Below, in pieces: positions 11,501 to 21,813 of a stretch of 64,000 nt of DNA. The notes under the pieces are model-generated. The model was given only the letters and a program-made list of their open reading frames with translations, ran no database searches and was not told the origin of the DNA. The stretch comes from Cheilinus undulatus. Its lineage: Eukaryota; Chordata; Actinopteri; Labriformes; Labridae. The stretch covers positions 35,771,020 to 35,835,019 of the forward strand of contig NC_054886.1 of assembly GCF_018320785.1 (NCBI RefSeq), read 5' to 3'. Each line of letters begins with the position of its first letter. Within the stretch, counting starts at the first letter, position 1. A program made the position numbers and the translations under genes.

Positions 11501-12662
11501 GCGGCAGGACGAGCAGACCCCGCAGTTGATGAGTCGCCTGCATGGCCCACACACGCCGCAGCGTTTCCTCTTCCTTTTTGCCACTGCCCCTGATGACGAG
11601 GAAGAGGATGATGACAAGGCCACGCCTCCTGTTGTCACCCCTGATGATGAGGGTGATGAGGAGGATGGGCAGGGCGAGGAGTTTGCGTGCTGCTGGCAGT
11701 CTGTTAGGGCCCGCTGGCCTCCTGTCATTTGGAAGGCGCTTCCTGCGTCTGAGATCCCGCCTCCTGCTGAGCCCATCGCCATGACAATGACCCCTGGAGG
11801 TAATCCTAGTCCCCCTAGGAAGCCGCCCCCCATCACCCCTCCCCCATTGCAGCTTCCACCATCTGATAGGCCCATCATGTCTGCATGGGCGTGTCCTTGT
11901 TTGTTCATAGCGCCGCAGTCCGCTCCGCCACCATAACTTGGGAGGAAGTTCCCATTGCTTGGCGCCATGGGGTGATGATGCGACGTCCCCTGTGTGACGG
12001 GAAGTGAAGGGGCAGTGTGTCCGTGTTTTTCAGCTCTTCCCCCTTCGCTGCCACCTCCACCCCCTCCCCCTCCTGATCCCCCGCTACCCTGGTGCATGCT
12101 GGTACCGTGGGGGTGTGAGGAGGACATGTGACTCGGTGTCGCTGTTGGGTGATGGTGATGGTGGTGATGATGTGTCGGGCCAGTCGCTACAGGCTTGGGT
12201 CGGCCCCAGAACATGGCTGCCGGGTGATTCATGTTCATGTTCATGTTTTCGTGGCAGCCCCAGGGCGCTGTCGCCATTGCGCCCAGCCTGGCGGCGGTGG
12301 GAGGGAAGATAGGGGTGGCAGCCGCCAAACGGGCCGCCAGTTTGGCCGACTGAGGAAAGTTTGTGACGTTCATGTTCATGTTGACGTTGGTCTTATAGAA
12401 GCTGGCGATGGACGAGCGGTAACGATCCATCTCTGAGGTGTAGTCCAACATCGGAGCGAGACCCGACACCTGAAACATCAATAAGGTATCAGTAGCTTAA
12501 AGATCAATAAATCCACCTGAGATGTGAAGAAGTCAAAATTCTCACCTGTCCCTGTCCGCCATAACCGTGGTGATTCGGGTGGTGGTGGGAGGGGGCGGAG
12601 CTTCTCTGGAGCATCGAGGAGAGGTCACTCTCCACGCAGACGCCGCTCGTCATCCCGGACAT
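5517..12662 (-). CDS. cxxc4: CXXC-type zinc finger protein 4 (three coding exons, 406 aa)
   Basis: CXXC4 (IDAX) binds unmethylated CpG through its CXXC finger and binds Dishevelled to restrain Wnt signalling. Coding exons on the minus strand are 12662-12546 (39 aa), 12469-11414 (352 aa) and 5564-5517 (15 aa plus TAA). All junctions are phase 0, with donors CAG|GTGAG and GAG|GTAAG and acceptors TTTCAG and CTCAG. The start is the first ATG in frame; upstream in-frame codons lie in 5' UTR that begins after a strong acceptor (polypyrimidine then CACAG at 12749-12751), implying a further non-coding exon. The CXXC finger spans residues 343-376 with all eight cysteines, preceded by basic KRKRKR at 337-342. 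KTGHQI at 365-370 is the KTxxxI Dishevelled-binding motif. LPPGVIVM (262-269) and the C-terminal AFRWFF are CXXC4 signatures; CXXC5 ends in FRWFQ. The N-terminal part has poly-His (139-146) and long Gly and Ser runs. The form is longer than the classic mammalian one of about 200 residues. Confidence 0.93.
5817..5960. mobile_element. hAT-like terminus fragment
   Basis: The sequence CAGTGATTCTCAACCGGTCAGG resembles the CAGTGGTTCTCAA ends of the other hAT-like elements here. No partner end is found before the next transposon begins near 5965, so this is a fragment inside the last cxxc4 intron. Confidence 0.35.
5965..6654 (+). mobile_element. Tc/mariner-like transposon fragment (left part)
   Basis: The start (CCTCATAAACCCATATTTTATTC) matches the family whose other end lies at 61611. 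Between 6240 and 6380 the plus strand encodes a decayed DDE-transposase segment: [15 protein letters not shown], then [10 protein letters not shown] and a stop. The element is cut at 6655 by a hAT-like insertion and resumes at 8194. It carries a 30-bp in-frame tandem expansion. Confidence 0.6.
6078..6207 (+). repeat. 30-bp tandem repeat, about four copies
   Basis: The unit GAGGAAACATGGAAAACTGT plus TCTGTGGTCA repeats with almost no divergence. Because 30 is a multiple of three, it stays open in several frames (one encodes [10 protein letters not shown] repeated), which creates long artificial open frames on both strands. It lies within the transposase remnant. Confidence 0.85.
6655..8193. mobile_element. 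hAT-like composite element with long inverted ends and internal arrays
   Basis: The left end CAGTGGTTCTCAACCTTTTC and right end GAAAAGGTTGAGAACCACTG are inverse, and the inversion extends through about 85 bp on each side (the GGGGACCCC and TCTCTGGTGCC segments pair). The interior is a degenerate array: AGTGGCAAAAATGGGTTAAA-type words on the plus strand from 6910 to 7480, then the reverse-complement words from 7600 to 7860. A second type of end (CAACGTTGAGAACCACTG) closes near 7568, so two related elements have fused or nested. No transposase is present. Flanking 8-mers do not match convincingly. Confidence 0.65.
8194..8410 (+). mobile_element. Tc/mariner-like transposon fragment (right part)
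   Basis: The sequence CATGGCCCTGTCCCTACTTTTT, then GTGTTGCTGCCATCAAATTC and a terminal CACAGCGTCCCAACTTTTGT continues the element broken at 6654. The reverse complement of the same module is at 61611-61795 (AAAGTTGGGACGCTGTG). Together the two parts bracket the hAT-like insertion. Confidence 0.6.
8411..9740. other. intronic non-repeat block with TAATTA motifs and CA-rich tracts
   Basis: This is the least repetitive part of the large cxxc4 intron. It includes CCAATTAGCGTGTAATTAAG near 8832-8851, GGAATAATTAGTGATGG near 8945 and CAATTAATTATTGATCGG near 9027, a cluster of homeodomain-type core sites. From 9160 to 9440 it is rich in CA/GT and CACACG words. No exon is apparent; open frames here follow the CA/GT tract. 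Confidence 0.4.
9755..10740. repeat. 46-bp minisatellite, about 21 degenerate copies
   Basis: The unit reads roughly AGAATGGAATGTTTTATAAG, then CTTTGATGACATTGTC, then TTCAAAGGAA. Copies differ by point changes and 1-3 bp indels, and a few related fragments continue to about 10930. It lies inside the second cxxc4 intron. Open frames on the minus strand here are artefacts of the repeat. Confidence 0.85.
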
Positions 12663-12751
12663 GACCTCATACACACATGCACACACGCACACTCACTCAC
12701 TGAGGAAGTCGGCAGGCGATCAGTTCTGATTGGTCGACACGTTTTGCTCTG

Positions 12752-13860
12752 TGAACAGCAGAAAGAAAAAAAGTGATTTTCAAACGTTTTTTTGTCCAAG
12801 GCAGATCAAGCCAAAGTCTCAGGGAACACCGTGCTTACATCCACACAGAATGGCCTCTTTAACGTGTCTCACAGTATCTTTACTTGATGGTTCGTGGTAG
12901 GAATAATGCATGGTTGGCTATACCATTTGGGAACAACCTATTCATACAAATGCATGCTAAAAGTTGTTTTTTTAGCATACATTTCAGCCATAGCAGCCCC
13001 ATTCACAGTTTTTGATTAAAGCCATCTGCTGTAGAAAATCCCAAACTGTTTGTCCCGGACATTTGTCATTTGCAAACCAAATTATCCAAAATACGTACTT
13101 ATGAAACAAAAGTACAGTTGGAAAATACCAGAAATCAGTTTTCTAAAAGGTTAGAACATTTGTCACACATTATTTGTAAGTTTTAAAATGATATTATAGT
13201 ACCAAAAATACCTGTGAAAACGCATGTAAAAGTATCTCGAGTTTTTTTGTATTATTGTTATAATCAAGCGTGGTTGTACAAATTCCCACGGCACTCCAAG
13301 TCTTGCTTGCAACATCATTGGAGAAATACTGATGTAGAAGGTTACTGACTTGTACATTTTAGTTTTCTCCAGGGCTAACAGCATTAATGCATTAATCAGG
13401 AGGTGATTAATGTCTTTTGTTAGTGCATTAATATCTCTAATCTCATTCTTTCTTTTCCCTTGCAGCACACAGTGGCTAAGCCACTGCAACACATCAGTGA
13501 GGAAATCCCTAAACATAGTTAAGCCTTAATACTAGCCCTGACAAGTCAACCATGCTGACCGCTGGGCAGCAAAAAGCCAGCACTTTTCTAGGGTTGTCAA
13601 GTGAGAACCCCCCTACACCTGCATTTTCACTGAAAGAAAACAAAGACCTCAAGATTATTACACGAATTAACCACAGCAAAAAGGAACTTGTTATAGACTG
13701 AGAAGGAAAATACATCGTATGACCCAAGCAAAATCCTCAACTTTGGGGATTTTTTTTTTCCCATCGTGGACTTTTGGACATCATCTTAAACTAGAAAAGC
13801 ACTCAGAGAGCACAGACCTCCACCATTAGCCCTATCTCACTATAGTGAAGAATCCTTTAA
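12752..13860. other. non-coding stretch upstream of cxxc4 coding exon 1, nothing recognised
   Basis: About 1.1 kb that probably belongs to the cxxc4 5' intron. It contains AT-rich unique-looking sequence and, from about 13790, a short tract (CACTCAGAGAGCACAGACCTCC) that looks like transposon edge sequence. I see no coding or structural RNA signal. Confidence 0.4.
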
Positions 13861-14139
13861 AAAAGTCCTGGATCCGTCCCTGTGTGCCCCTCACCACGGC
13901 ATTCACTGATTACCCCCTCCCTGGTGGGGTGGAAACAAGGTGAGGCAAAGCACTGGCTTCGCTACGCGTGGACTGTCATGGTGGAAGCATTGCCTGCTGG
14001 TGCCAACAGATGCACTGACAGTCTCACCCATGGTGTCACTGGACGACTGAAAGTCATGGCAGAGGGTGAATATTCCTCTATTCCTCCCAGCATTGTGAGC
14101 ATTCTCACTACAATTCGCTGTCTTTCTCTCTGTTACGCT

Positions 14140-14936
14140 CCGACTCATCTCCTCGACCGGGCGAATTGTCCAAAATCTCTTGGTATGCTGAAGCATTCAG
14201 AGTTCCATCCACTGGAACTAAGGGGCCAAGCCCAGCTCCTGAAAAACAACCCTACACCATAATCCCCCATCCACCAAACTTTACACTAGGCACAACGCAG
14301 TCAGACAAGTACCGTTCTCCTGGCAACCGCCAAACCCAGACTGGCACATCAGATTGCCAGAGAAGGTGTCTCCACTGCTCTAGAGTCCAGTGGCGGCGTG
14401 CTTTACACCACTGCATCCCATGCTTTGCATTACACTTGGTGATGTATGGCTTGGATGCAGCTGTTACCATGGAAACCCATTCCATGAAGCTCTCTACCAC
14501 TGTTCTTGAGCTATTCTGAAGGCCACATGAAGTTTGGAGGTCTTTAGCCATTGACTCTGTGGAAAGTTGGCCACCTCTGTGCACTATGACGTCGGCATCC
14601 GCTGACCGTCATTTTACATGGCCTACCACTTGGTGGCTGAGTTGCTGTCATTCACAATGGCTTCCACTCTGTTATAACACCACTGACAGTTGACTGTGGA
14701 ATATTTAGGAGTGAGGAAACTACACCACTGGACTTGTTGCACAGGTGGCATCCTATCACAGTACCACGCTGGAATTCACTGAGCTCCTGAGAGCGAGCCA
14801 TTCTTTCACTAATGTTTGTAGAGACAGTCTGCATGCCTAGGTGATGATTTTATACACCTGTGACCATGGAAGTGACTGGAACACCTGATTTACATTATTT
14901 GGATGGGTGAGTGAATACTTTTGGAAATATAATGTA
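14140..14936 (-). mobile_element. Tc1-like transposon, 5' part, transposase broken
   Basis: Read on the minus strand the element starts at its intact terminus (CCAAAAGTATTCACTCACCC near 14922), followed by a decayed transposase. Recognisable pieces are an N-terminal segment with ELSEFQRGTVIGCHL and a helix-turn-helix-like LNIPQSTVSGVI, then WCKARRHWTLEQW, VPVWVWRLPGERYL and VKFGGWGIMV. Frames change between pieces. The other terminus is missing and the C-terminal DDE part is lost near 14140. The interval sits upstream of cxxc4, between its coding part and the CpG-rich block. Confidence 0.8.
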
Positions 14937-14954
14937 TCATATCGTGGCTACTGT

Positions 14955-16842
14955 ATCGTGGTACCAACTGAATCGAGGCCTCTGGATCATGATATAAATT
15001 AGGTTGTGGCTTCTGTATACAGATTCACATCATGGCCTCCATATTGGATATGTATCATATCGTGGCTACTGTATCATGACACGTATCGTATCATGGCTAC
15101 TGTATCATGATACGTATCCTATCATGGCTACTATGTCATGATACGTATCATATCGCGGCTACTGTATCATGAGACGTATCGTATCATGGCTACTGTATCA
15201 TGATACGTATCCTATCATGGCTACTGTGTCATGATACGTATTGTATTGTGGCTACTGTATCATGATACATACTGATCTTGGCTACTGTATCATGATACGT
15301 ACTGATCTTGGCTACTGTATCATGATACGTACTGATCTTGGCTACTGTATCATGATACGTATCCTATCATGGCTACTGTATCATGATACGTATCCTATCA
15401 TGGCTACTGTATCATGATACGTATCATATCGTGGCTACTGTATCATGATACGTACTGATCTTGGCTACTGTAACATGATACGTATCCTATCATGGCTACT
15501 GTATCATGATACGTATCATATCGTGGCTACTGTATCATGATACGTACTGATCTTGGCTACTGTATCATGATACGTATCCTATCATGGCTACTGTATCATG
15601 ATACGTATCGTATCGTGGCTACTGTATCATGATACGTACTGATCTTGGCTACTGTATCATGATACGTATCCTATCATGGCTACTGTATCATGATACGTGT
15701 CGTATCGTGGCTACTGTATCATGATACGTATCCTATCATGGCTACTGTATCATGATACGTATCCTATCATGGCTACTGTATCATGATACGTGTCGTATCA
15801 TGGCTACTGTATCATGATACGTATCCTATCATGGCTACTGTGTCATGATACGTATCGTATCGTGGCTACTGTATCATGATACGTACTGATCTTGGCTACT
15901 GTATCATGATACGTATCCTATCATGGCTACTGTGTCATGATACGTATCATATCATGGCAACTGTATCATGATACGTATCGTATCGTGGCTTCTCTATCAT
16001 GATACGTATCAAATCTTGGCTACTGTATCATGATACATACCAAATCTTGGCTAATGTATCATAACACGTATCATATCGTGGCTACTGTATCATGATACAT
16101 ATCATATCTTAGCTACTGTATCATGAAACATACCAAATCTTGGCTAATGTATCATAACACGTATCATATCGTGGCTACTGTATCATGATGCATATCGTAT
16201 CATGGCTACTGTATCATGATACGTACTGATCTTGGCTACTGTATCATGATATGTATTGTATCATGATTTCTATATCATGATATGTATCATATCTTGGCTA
16301 CTGTATCATGATACATATTGTATCATGGCTACTGTATCATGATATGTATTGTATCATGATTTCTATATCATGATATGTATCATATCTTGGCTACTGTATC
16401 ATGATACATATTGTATCATGGCTACTGTATCATGATATGTATCGTATCGTGGCTACTGTATCATGATACGTACTGATCTTGGCTACTGTATCATGATACG
16501 TATCGTATCATGGCTACTGTATCATGATACGTATCGAACCGTGGCTACTGTATCATGATACGTATTGTATCGTGGCTACTGTATCATGATATGTATCGTA
16601 TCGTGACTACTTGATCATGATACATATCGTATCGTGGCTACTGTATCATGATACGTATCGTATCGTGACTACTTGATCATGATACATATCGTATCGTGGC
16701 TACTGTATCATGATACGTATCGTATCGTGGCTACTGTATCATGCTACCCACTGAATCGAGGCCTCTGGATCATGATATGAATTGTGTTGTGGCTTCTGTA
16801 TTCAGATTCGCATCTTGGCCTCCATATTGGATACGTATCATA
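14955..16842. repeat. palindromic 30-31-bp satellite array with duplicated 100-bp flanks
   Basis: The core unit GGCTACTGTATCATGATACG continues as TATCCTATCAT (31 bp) or TACTGATCTT (30 bp), with further variants in the tail, for roughly 55 copies. Two perfect palindromes overlap in most units: GTATCATGATAC and GATACGTATC. The array is bracketed by two direct copies of a different 100-bp sequence beginning ACTGAATCGAGGCCTCTGGA (about 14970 and 16749). No open frame or protein-coding signal is present. Confidence 0.9.
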
Positions 16843-17149
16843 TTATGTCTTCTGTATCATGTTTAGTATCGTATTTCTTGTCTGTGCATATACCCAGCCC
16901 TTACTGTTATGTCCAGGACGTTACATCTGTGAGTGTAAGCTCAGTCACCTCTGACCTTTCTGCAGACATTTGCACAGACACAGGCATGCACAAAGAAAGA
17001 CAACCTGACTGTGTGATAACCACCGCCTTTCTGAGCGAGGATGTGTGAATGAACGAGAGCACGAGTGTGTCTCTCTGCTGTGTGTTTGCAGCCTGTGTGA
17101 AAATGTGTGTATCGGTGTGTGTGCCTTCTCGCACCCCACCCTCCCTCGA

Positions 17150-18300
17150 GGCGTAACTAATTACCCTGTCTGGTCAACCGGGCCGGCGCAAGCTCCGACA
17201 GAAGGTCACGGTGGCCACCGGCCGCGAGGGGAAAACGGCTCTCCCACGCGACACATTAACCCCCCTCCCCTCCTCCTCCTCCTCCTCCCCTCAGGCACAG
17301 CGCAAGGAGGGAGGGAGGGAGGGAGGGAAGGGGGTCAATCAGGAAAAAAAAGCCAGAGCCGATAAGAAGCGATAAACAGCGTGAACACAGCATGCAGTCC
17401 GACAGAGAGGAGGAGAAAACAGGAAGATGGACGGCGCGTGCTGTTGCTACTTACCGAGCCCGTGAGGAGGAGGAGGAGGAGAAGGAGGAGGAGGAGGGGG
17501 AGGAAGAGGGTGATGAAGAGAAAAGGAAGAAGAAGAAGAAGAGCGTCTGGGAATTAGCCCGCCACGGATCATGGCTGGCGGGGAAGGAGATGTAGAGAGA
17601 GAGAAAGAGAGGAGGGGAGGAGGGGGGGAGACAGGAGCACCGGGAGGGATTTGTCGGTCTGTCGGTGCTGAGGAGAGAACGAGGAGGAGACGGAGGGAGG
17701 CGGGGGTGGGGGTAACGGCTAACAGGGGGCGGATGGATAATCACCTGGGCTTGGCACGAGCTAGCGCGAGGCGGGGAGAGAGAGAGAGAGAGAGGGAGGC
17801 GTTAAATTAGCGGGTCGAGGCGAGGAGGAAGCAGCTCCGTAGAGACCCTGCAGGGGCGGGAAAAGAGACGAGCTCGAGGAAAGAAAAAAACAGCACCCTG
17901 GGAAGAAATGGGAGGGGGTGGAGAGGGGGAGGATGAGGGGGGTGATGAATAATGGCGGAGGTTATGAACGGATACGTGCGTCGTCCTCCCGACAGAGCGA
18001 GAGAGGAGGGGAGGGGAGCGTGGCGCTGTGGTGGTGGTGGGGGGGGTTACATGCTGTGTTGATGTCTGCTAACGGGGAGGGGAGGGCGTGCGCTTGACGG
18101 CTCGTGCCCTCCGCCGTGTCTCCTGCTGTCGGCGGCGCCCGTGGCGGCGAGCTGTGCGCGCAGTGTGAGCGGTCTGATTGGCGCCGAGGCGAGGTGAGAG
18201 GAAAACAGGAGGCGTGAGAGCCAGCAGCTGATTGGCTGCCTGCCGGTGAGAGAGGGGGAAAGGGAGAGTGAGGCAGAGAGGGCGAGAGACTACGAAGAGA
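17150..18300 (-). promoter_or_regulatory. CpG-rich, GA/CT-skewed block; candidate cxxc4 promoter and 5' exon
   Basis: The block is rich in CpG (for example CCGGCCGCGAGG near 17219, GGCGGCGCCCGTGGCGGCGAG near 18130). It has long purine runs on the plus strand (GGAGG and GAGGA tracts 17300-17700) and GCGC sites. cxxc4 runs on the minus strand away from it, and its first coding exon starts with a splice acceptor, so a non-coding exon must lie upstream. This is the only CpG-island-like block in that direction. Inference from position and composition; it could equally drive an unseen plus-strand transcript. Confidence 0.45.
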
Positions 18301-18787
18301 CATTTGGAGAGAGAGCGAGAACGGCTCAATGAAGAATTTTTTACCAACACTGAGCCATAACAGCCACGTACTAAGACTTAATGCAGCCAGATTTTTATAC
18401 TAACTGCTTTTAACACTTCTTTAGACTTCTCTGGCATTATATTTAAACAGGTACTCATGAATTTTCCAATTTTGCATTTTACTTTCTTTTATTTTCTGCA
18501 TTAAAATGATCACTTTTAACAGGGAAAGTGGCCTCCATCCATTATCATCTATTAGCACCCCAGCCTTTATCATCATTTAACTTTGGCAGTTGGCTGCAGT
18601 TCTCTTACAAGAAATGCTTTAAATAGGGTGACCATAAATCCCAGTTTTACTGGGACTGTCCTGTTTTCAAACTCCATGTCCTATGTACCAAAAAAAAAAT
18701 CTACAAAAACAGTAATGGTCTTGGTTTTGGCCTGGAGTTAGGACCAACGAACTCTTTAACTCCTAACTGAAGATCAGTTCCTTACAT

Positions 18788-19929
18788 CAGTGGTTTTCAA
18801 ACTTTTTTCGCCCAAGGCACACCATATTTAAATGGATACAAAATAGACCTTTTCAATAATGTTACAGTCAAGGTGGTCTATAAGAGGAGATAAAGGGGCG
18901 AGCTTTCTGGGGCCCAGCCAACTGGGGGATCATGGAGATGGTAAAAGTGGGCTAAAAGTGGCTAAACAAAGTCAGAAATGGGCGAAAATTGGTAAAAAGT
19001 GGCCAACCAATGGGTTGAAATTGGCTAAAACTTGTTGAAAATGTCAAAATAGTGGCAAAAATGTGTTAAAGTGGCCTAAAAGGATTAACTGTGTAAGAAG
19101 GTGGTAAAAATGGGATAAAAGTGATAAGAAAAAAGGGCAAAGGTGTGGAAAAAAGTGGTCAAAGGTAAAAGCTGGCAAAAGTGGCAAAAAGGTGGCAAAA
19201 TAGATCACAAGTGGTAGAAAAGTGGCAAAAAAGGTTAAAGTTGCTACAAGGTGGTGAGAAGGGGTTAAAAGTGATGGGAGAAAATGGCAAAAAATGGCCA
19301 AACAATAGCAAAATTGTGCAAAAAGTGGCAAGAAGGTAGCAAAAATGGATTAAATGTGGCAAAAAGTTCCAAAAAAGGTAGCGAAAATGGATAAATATGG
19401 TAAAAAGTTCCAAAAAAGGTAGCAGAAATTGGTTAAATGTGGCAAAAAGTTCCAAAAAGGTAGCAGAAATTGGATAAATATGGTAAAAAGTTCCAAAAAA
19501 GGTAGCAGAAATTGGTTAAATGTGGTAAAAAGTTCCAAAAAGGTAGCAATAATGGGTCAAAAGTAGTGATAAGAAGTGGCAAAAATGGGTAGAAAAATGG
19601 TTTAACTTGATTAAAAATAGCACGAATTAATAACTTTTACACCAATTTCAACCCAATAATAGCTTGCCATGCTTTTCAGCCCTTAACGAGCTAACTGTTA
19701 GCCAGGATGCTAGCACCAATGCTACTATTCCAACACACACACACACACACACTGATATCATCAATCAGTCCCAACTGAGAGGTCCCATTCTCTGGGGTTT
19801 TTCAGGGGTCCAGATCTGTGGGCAGGCCTGGTTACAGTTCTTACCATTAAGTTGTTGTAATAACATATGGTACCGATTCCCACGGCACACCTTAGACCTG
19901 CCTTAAAGCACTCCATTTGAGAACCACTG
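18788..19929. mobile_element. hAT-like non-autonomous element with degenerate TGGCAAAA array
   Basis: The ends are CAGTGGTTTTCAAAC and (right) GAGAACCACTG. The flanking 8-mers CCTTACAT (18780-18787) and GCTTACAT (19930-19937) agree at seven of eight positions, as expected for a hAT 8-bp duplication. The interior from 18945 to 19610 is an array of words such as AGTGGCAAAAATGG and GTTCCAAAAAGGTAGC. A (CA)n tract and a conserved GCCAGGATGCTAGCACCAAT block lie toward the right end. The inverted copy of this family is at 23011-23999. Confidence 0.75.
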
Positions 19930-20029
19930 GCTTACATGTTTAAATCAAAACCAAGTGTTTTTAATGAAAAATTGGGTAGTTTGGACTTGAGATGGAACAA
20001 GTGTTGCATGAAACAATGGGATAAAGATG

Positions 20030-20460
20030 TCCTTTAGATTAAAATGGCATCGTTGACTTTTAGCTTCATGCCTTTATCAGGCACACGTCTATCAGGTCAG
20101 GTCAGGTATGAGAGCACATGCTGGTTCTGCACGTCGCCATATTTAACCTCGTTCCTGGACTTCCTGATGGCCATCATCCAGGCCTGCTACAAGCCAATGC
20201 CCCACCTCTCCAGGTATCCCTTCAGCTGACTCCTCCACAATGCATGCAACTGCCCCTGGTCCAACCCACCAGGACCTGAGAACCCAGTACACTGTGAGCT
20301 TGATCAGGCCTAGAAAAGCGTGCCACTCTCCTGAGTACCTCTCTAGTCATCTGACTACTCACAGCGTCTTTACGCCAAAGGTCACACATACCATTGGCTT
20401 CTGAGGAAGACTGCAGATGACAGTCGAAACATGTCAAGGTAAAAACATCTCCTACAATAA
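20030..20460 (+). mobile_element. retroelement 3'-end-like fragment
   Basis: The end of the stretch (CTGAGGAAGACTGCAGATGA then CAGTCGAAACATGTCAAGG) resembles the typical 3' region of fish non-LTR or Penelope-like elements, where a GAAGA...GTCGAAAC motif closes the coding part. No reverse transcriptase domain is visible. The assignment is weak and from memory. Confidence 0.3.
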
Positions 20461-21432
20461 ATTGTCTGAAAAAAGAAACCCAAGCAGATTATCCAAAATA
20501 GGAAGACAAAATGAACTTGCTGGATTCACACGTACCTATTCACTCCATTCCCTTCACATAGACACTCTGATGGAAGAGGTTGCTATGGAGAACTGGCCAT
20601 CAGTATTAACTAACCCGCAATTTCCACATAGGACGACTGCGTTGCACACTGAAGCGCCGCGGGTTTGGTCCGACCGAAGGTGAGCGACCTCGCCCATTGG
20701 AAGTGAGTCTAGAGCGCTGCACCGCGCCACACAGTCCTGATCAGCAGATCACAGGAGAGCTGTGAGTTCACGCAGGAATAGTATGTCAACAGCGGACTAT
20801 TTTACTTTTGGGGTTTATTTATCATCGTTTCCGGTTAAAGTCCATGATATTATTGCTTCCTCCATTGGGTGAGTACATTAGGAAGTTAAAAGGTTCATGT
20901 TTGCTTAAAGGATCTGTGGTTTGATGTAAAACTCTTTGGCTAAATTTCCCCAAAAGTCAACTTTTCCTCGTCAATGGCACCGTTGTAGCTCTGTGACCCA
21001 CTGACCTGTTGGTGACCCTTTGCTCTCGCTGCAGGATGAGCCGTAATGTTGATAAAGTGATGATTTACAATCAGGAGTCTGTGCATTGTGTTTTATTTTG
21101 AAAGAACCGGATATTCTACACTTGTGATTTCCTCTTCTGGAGGTTTCTGATCGACGGGTATTGACGCGGTTTGGCAGCGTTGAAAATAGACCTGCAGCGT
21201 AGCTCGAACGAAGCAGAGCAAAGTGTCGGTATAGACACGCGCCGGCTGTGGAAATGCTCTGATAGACTAGAGAGGGAGCGATTTGCTCCGCAGTACGATT
21301 TGCCGGCGGTTCACGGCGCGTTTGCTGAATGTGGAAATTGGAGGTAATCCCATTCAAATGCATCCATACCCACTGACACACAACCAGTGAAGCAGTGGGA
21401 GCAGTGTTTTCCCAAGAATACATCAACATGTG
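20461..21432. other. intergenic, no feature identified with confidence
   Basis: Part of this region (about 20640-20760 and 21160-21330) is GC-richer, with related GCGCGCC-like and GAGCGA words on opposite strands, which suggests the two arms of an old inverted-repeat element. The ends were not resolved. No coding signal. Confidence 0.3.
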
Positions 21433-21497
21433 ACTGCAGGGGCTGGGGATCGAACCTGCAACCTTCCGATGGAGAGATGACCGGCTCTACCCACAGT
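21433..21497 (-). mobile_element. tRNA-derived SINE head
   Basis: On the minus strand the stretch has an A-box-like GTGGGTAGAGCC (21495-21484) and a B box GGTTCGATCCC (21456-21446) with tRNA-like spacing. No credible aminoacyl stem closes it, so I call a SINE head rather than a tRNA gene. It abuts the histone H2B pseudogene. Confidence 0.6.
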
Positions 21498-21525
21498 AGC
21501 CCTGAAACTGTTTTCCACTATCACC

Positions 21526-21813
21526 ATGTCTGATCCAGAAAGCGCCCAAGAAAGCTGGATCTAAGCCCACCAAAAGTGTCGAGAGGAGAAAGAGGAAGAG
21601 AGCATGGTCCTGAAGCAGGTCCACCCTCACACCAGTATCTCCTCCAAGGCCATGGGCATCGTGAACTTGTTTGTGGGTAGCGTTTTTGAGTACATCCCTG
21701 TGTGGCACTATAACAAACGCTCCAGCTTCACACCCCCCCCGGGGAACCAGATGACTGTTGTCTGCTGCTGCCTGGCAAGCTGGCATCACCAAGTACACCA
21801 GCTCCAAGTTAAG
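21526..21813 (+). pseudogene. histone H2B pseudogene
   Basis: The plus strand encodes H2B in pieces. An ATG opens a frame that stops early; a +1 frame carries [20 protein letters not shown], the basic tail. Then [20 protein letters not shown], a diverged FVGSVFEYI, and HYNKRSS follow in the next frame. Finally LLPGKLA and ITKYTSSK occur in shifted frames, and the normal stop after the terminal Lys is replaced by TTA. H2B is normally an intronless gene of about 125 residues. Several frameshifts, a lost stop and a gap before LLPG make this non-functional. A long minus-strand frame over the same bases is an antisense shadow. Confidence 0.85.

Noticed and set aside
11499..11936. 145-aa plus-strand open frame (and an 80-aa neighbour) over the cxxc4 exon
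   Set aside because: Antisense shadow of the Gly/Ser/His-rich cxxc4 coding exon; no family match and no splice or start context.
14955..16842. CRISPR-like regular repeat array
   Set aside because: Units are head-to-tail with no unique spacers, in vertebrate DNA with no cas genes; it is a satellite.
17045..17810. Glu/Arg/Gly-rich open frames in the CpG-rich block
   Set aside because: Purine-tract artefacts; no domain, no conserved start and many overlapping frames.
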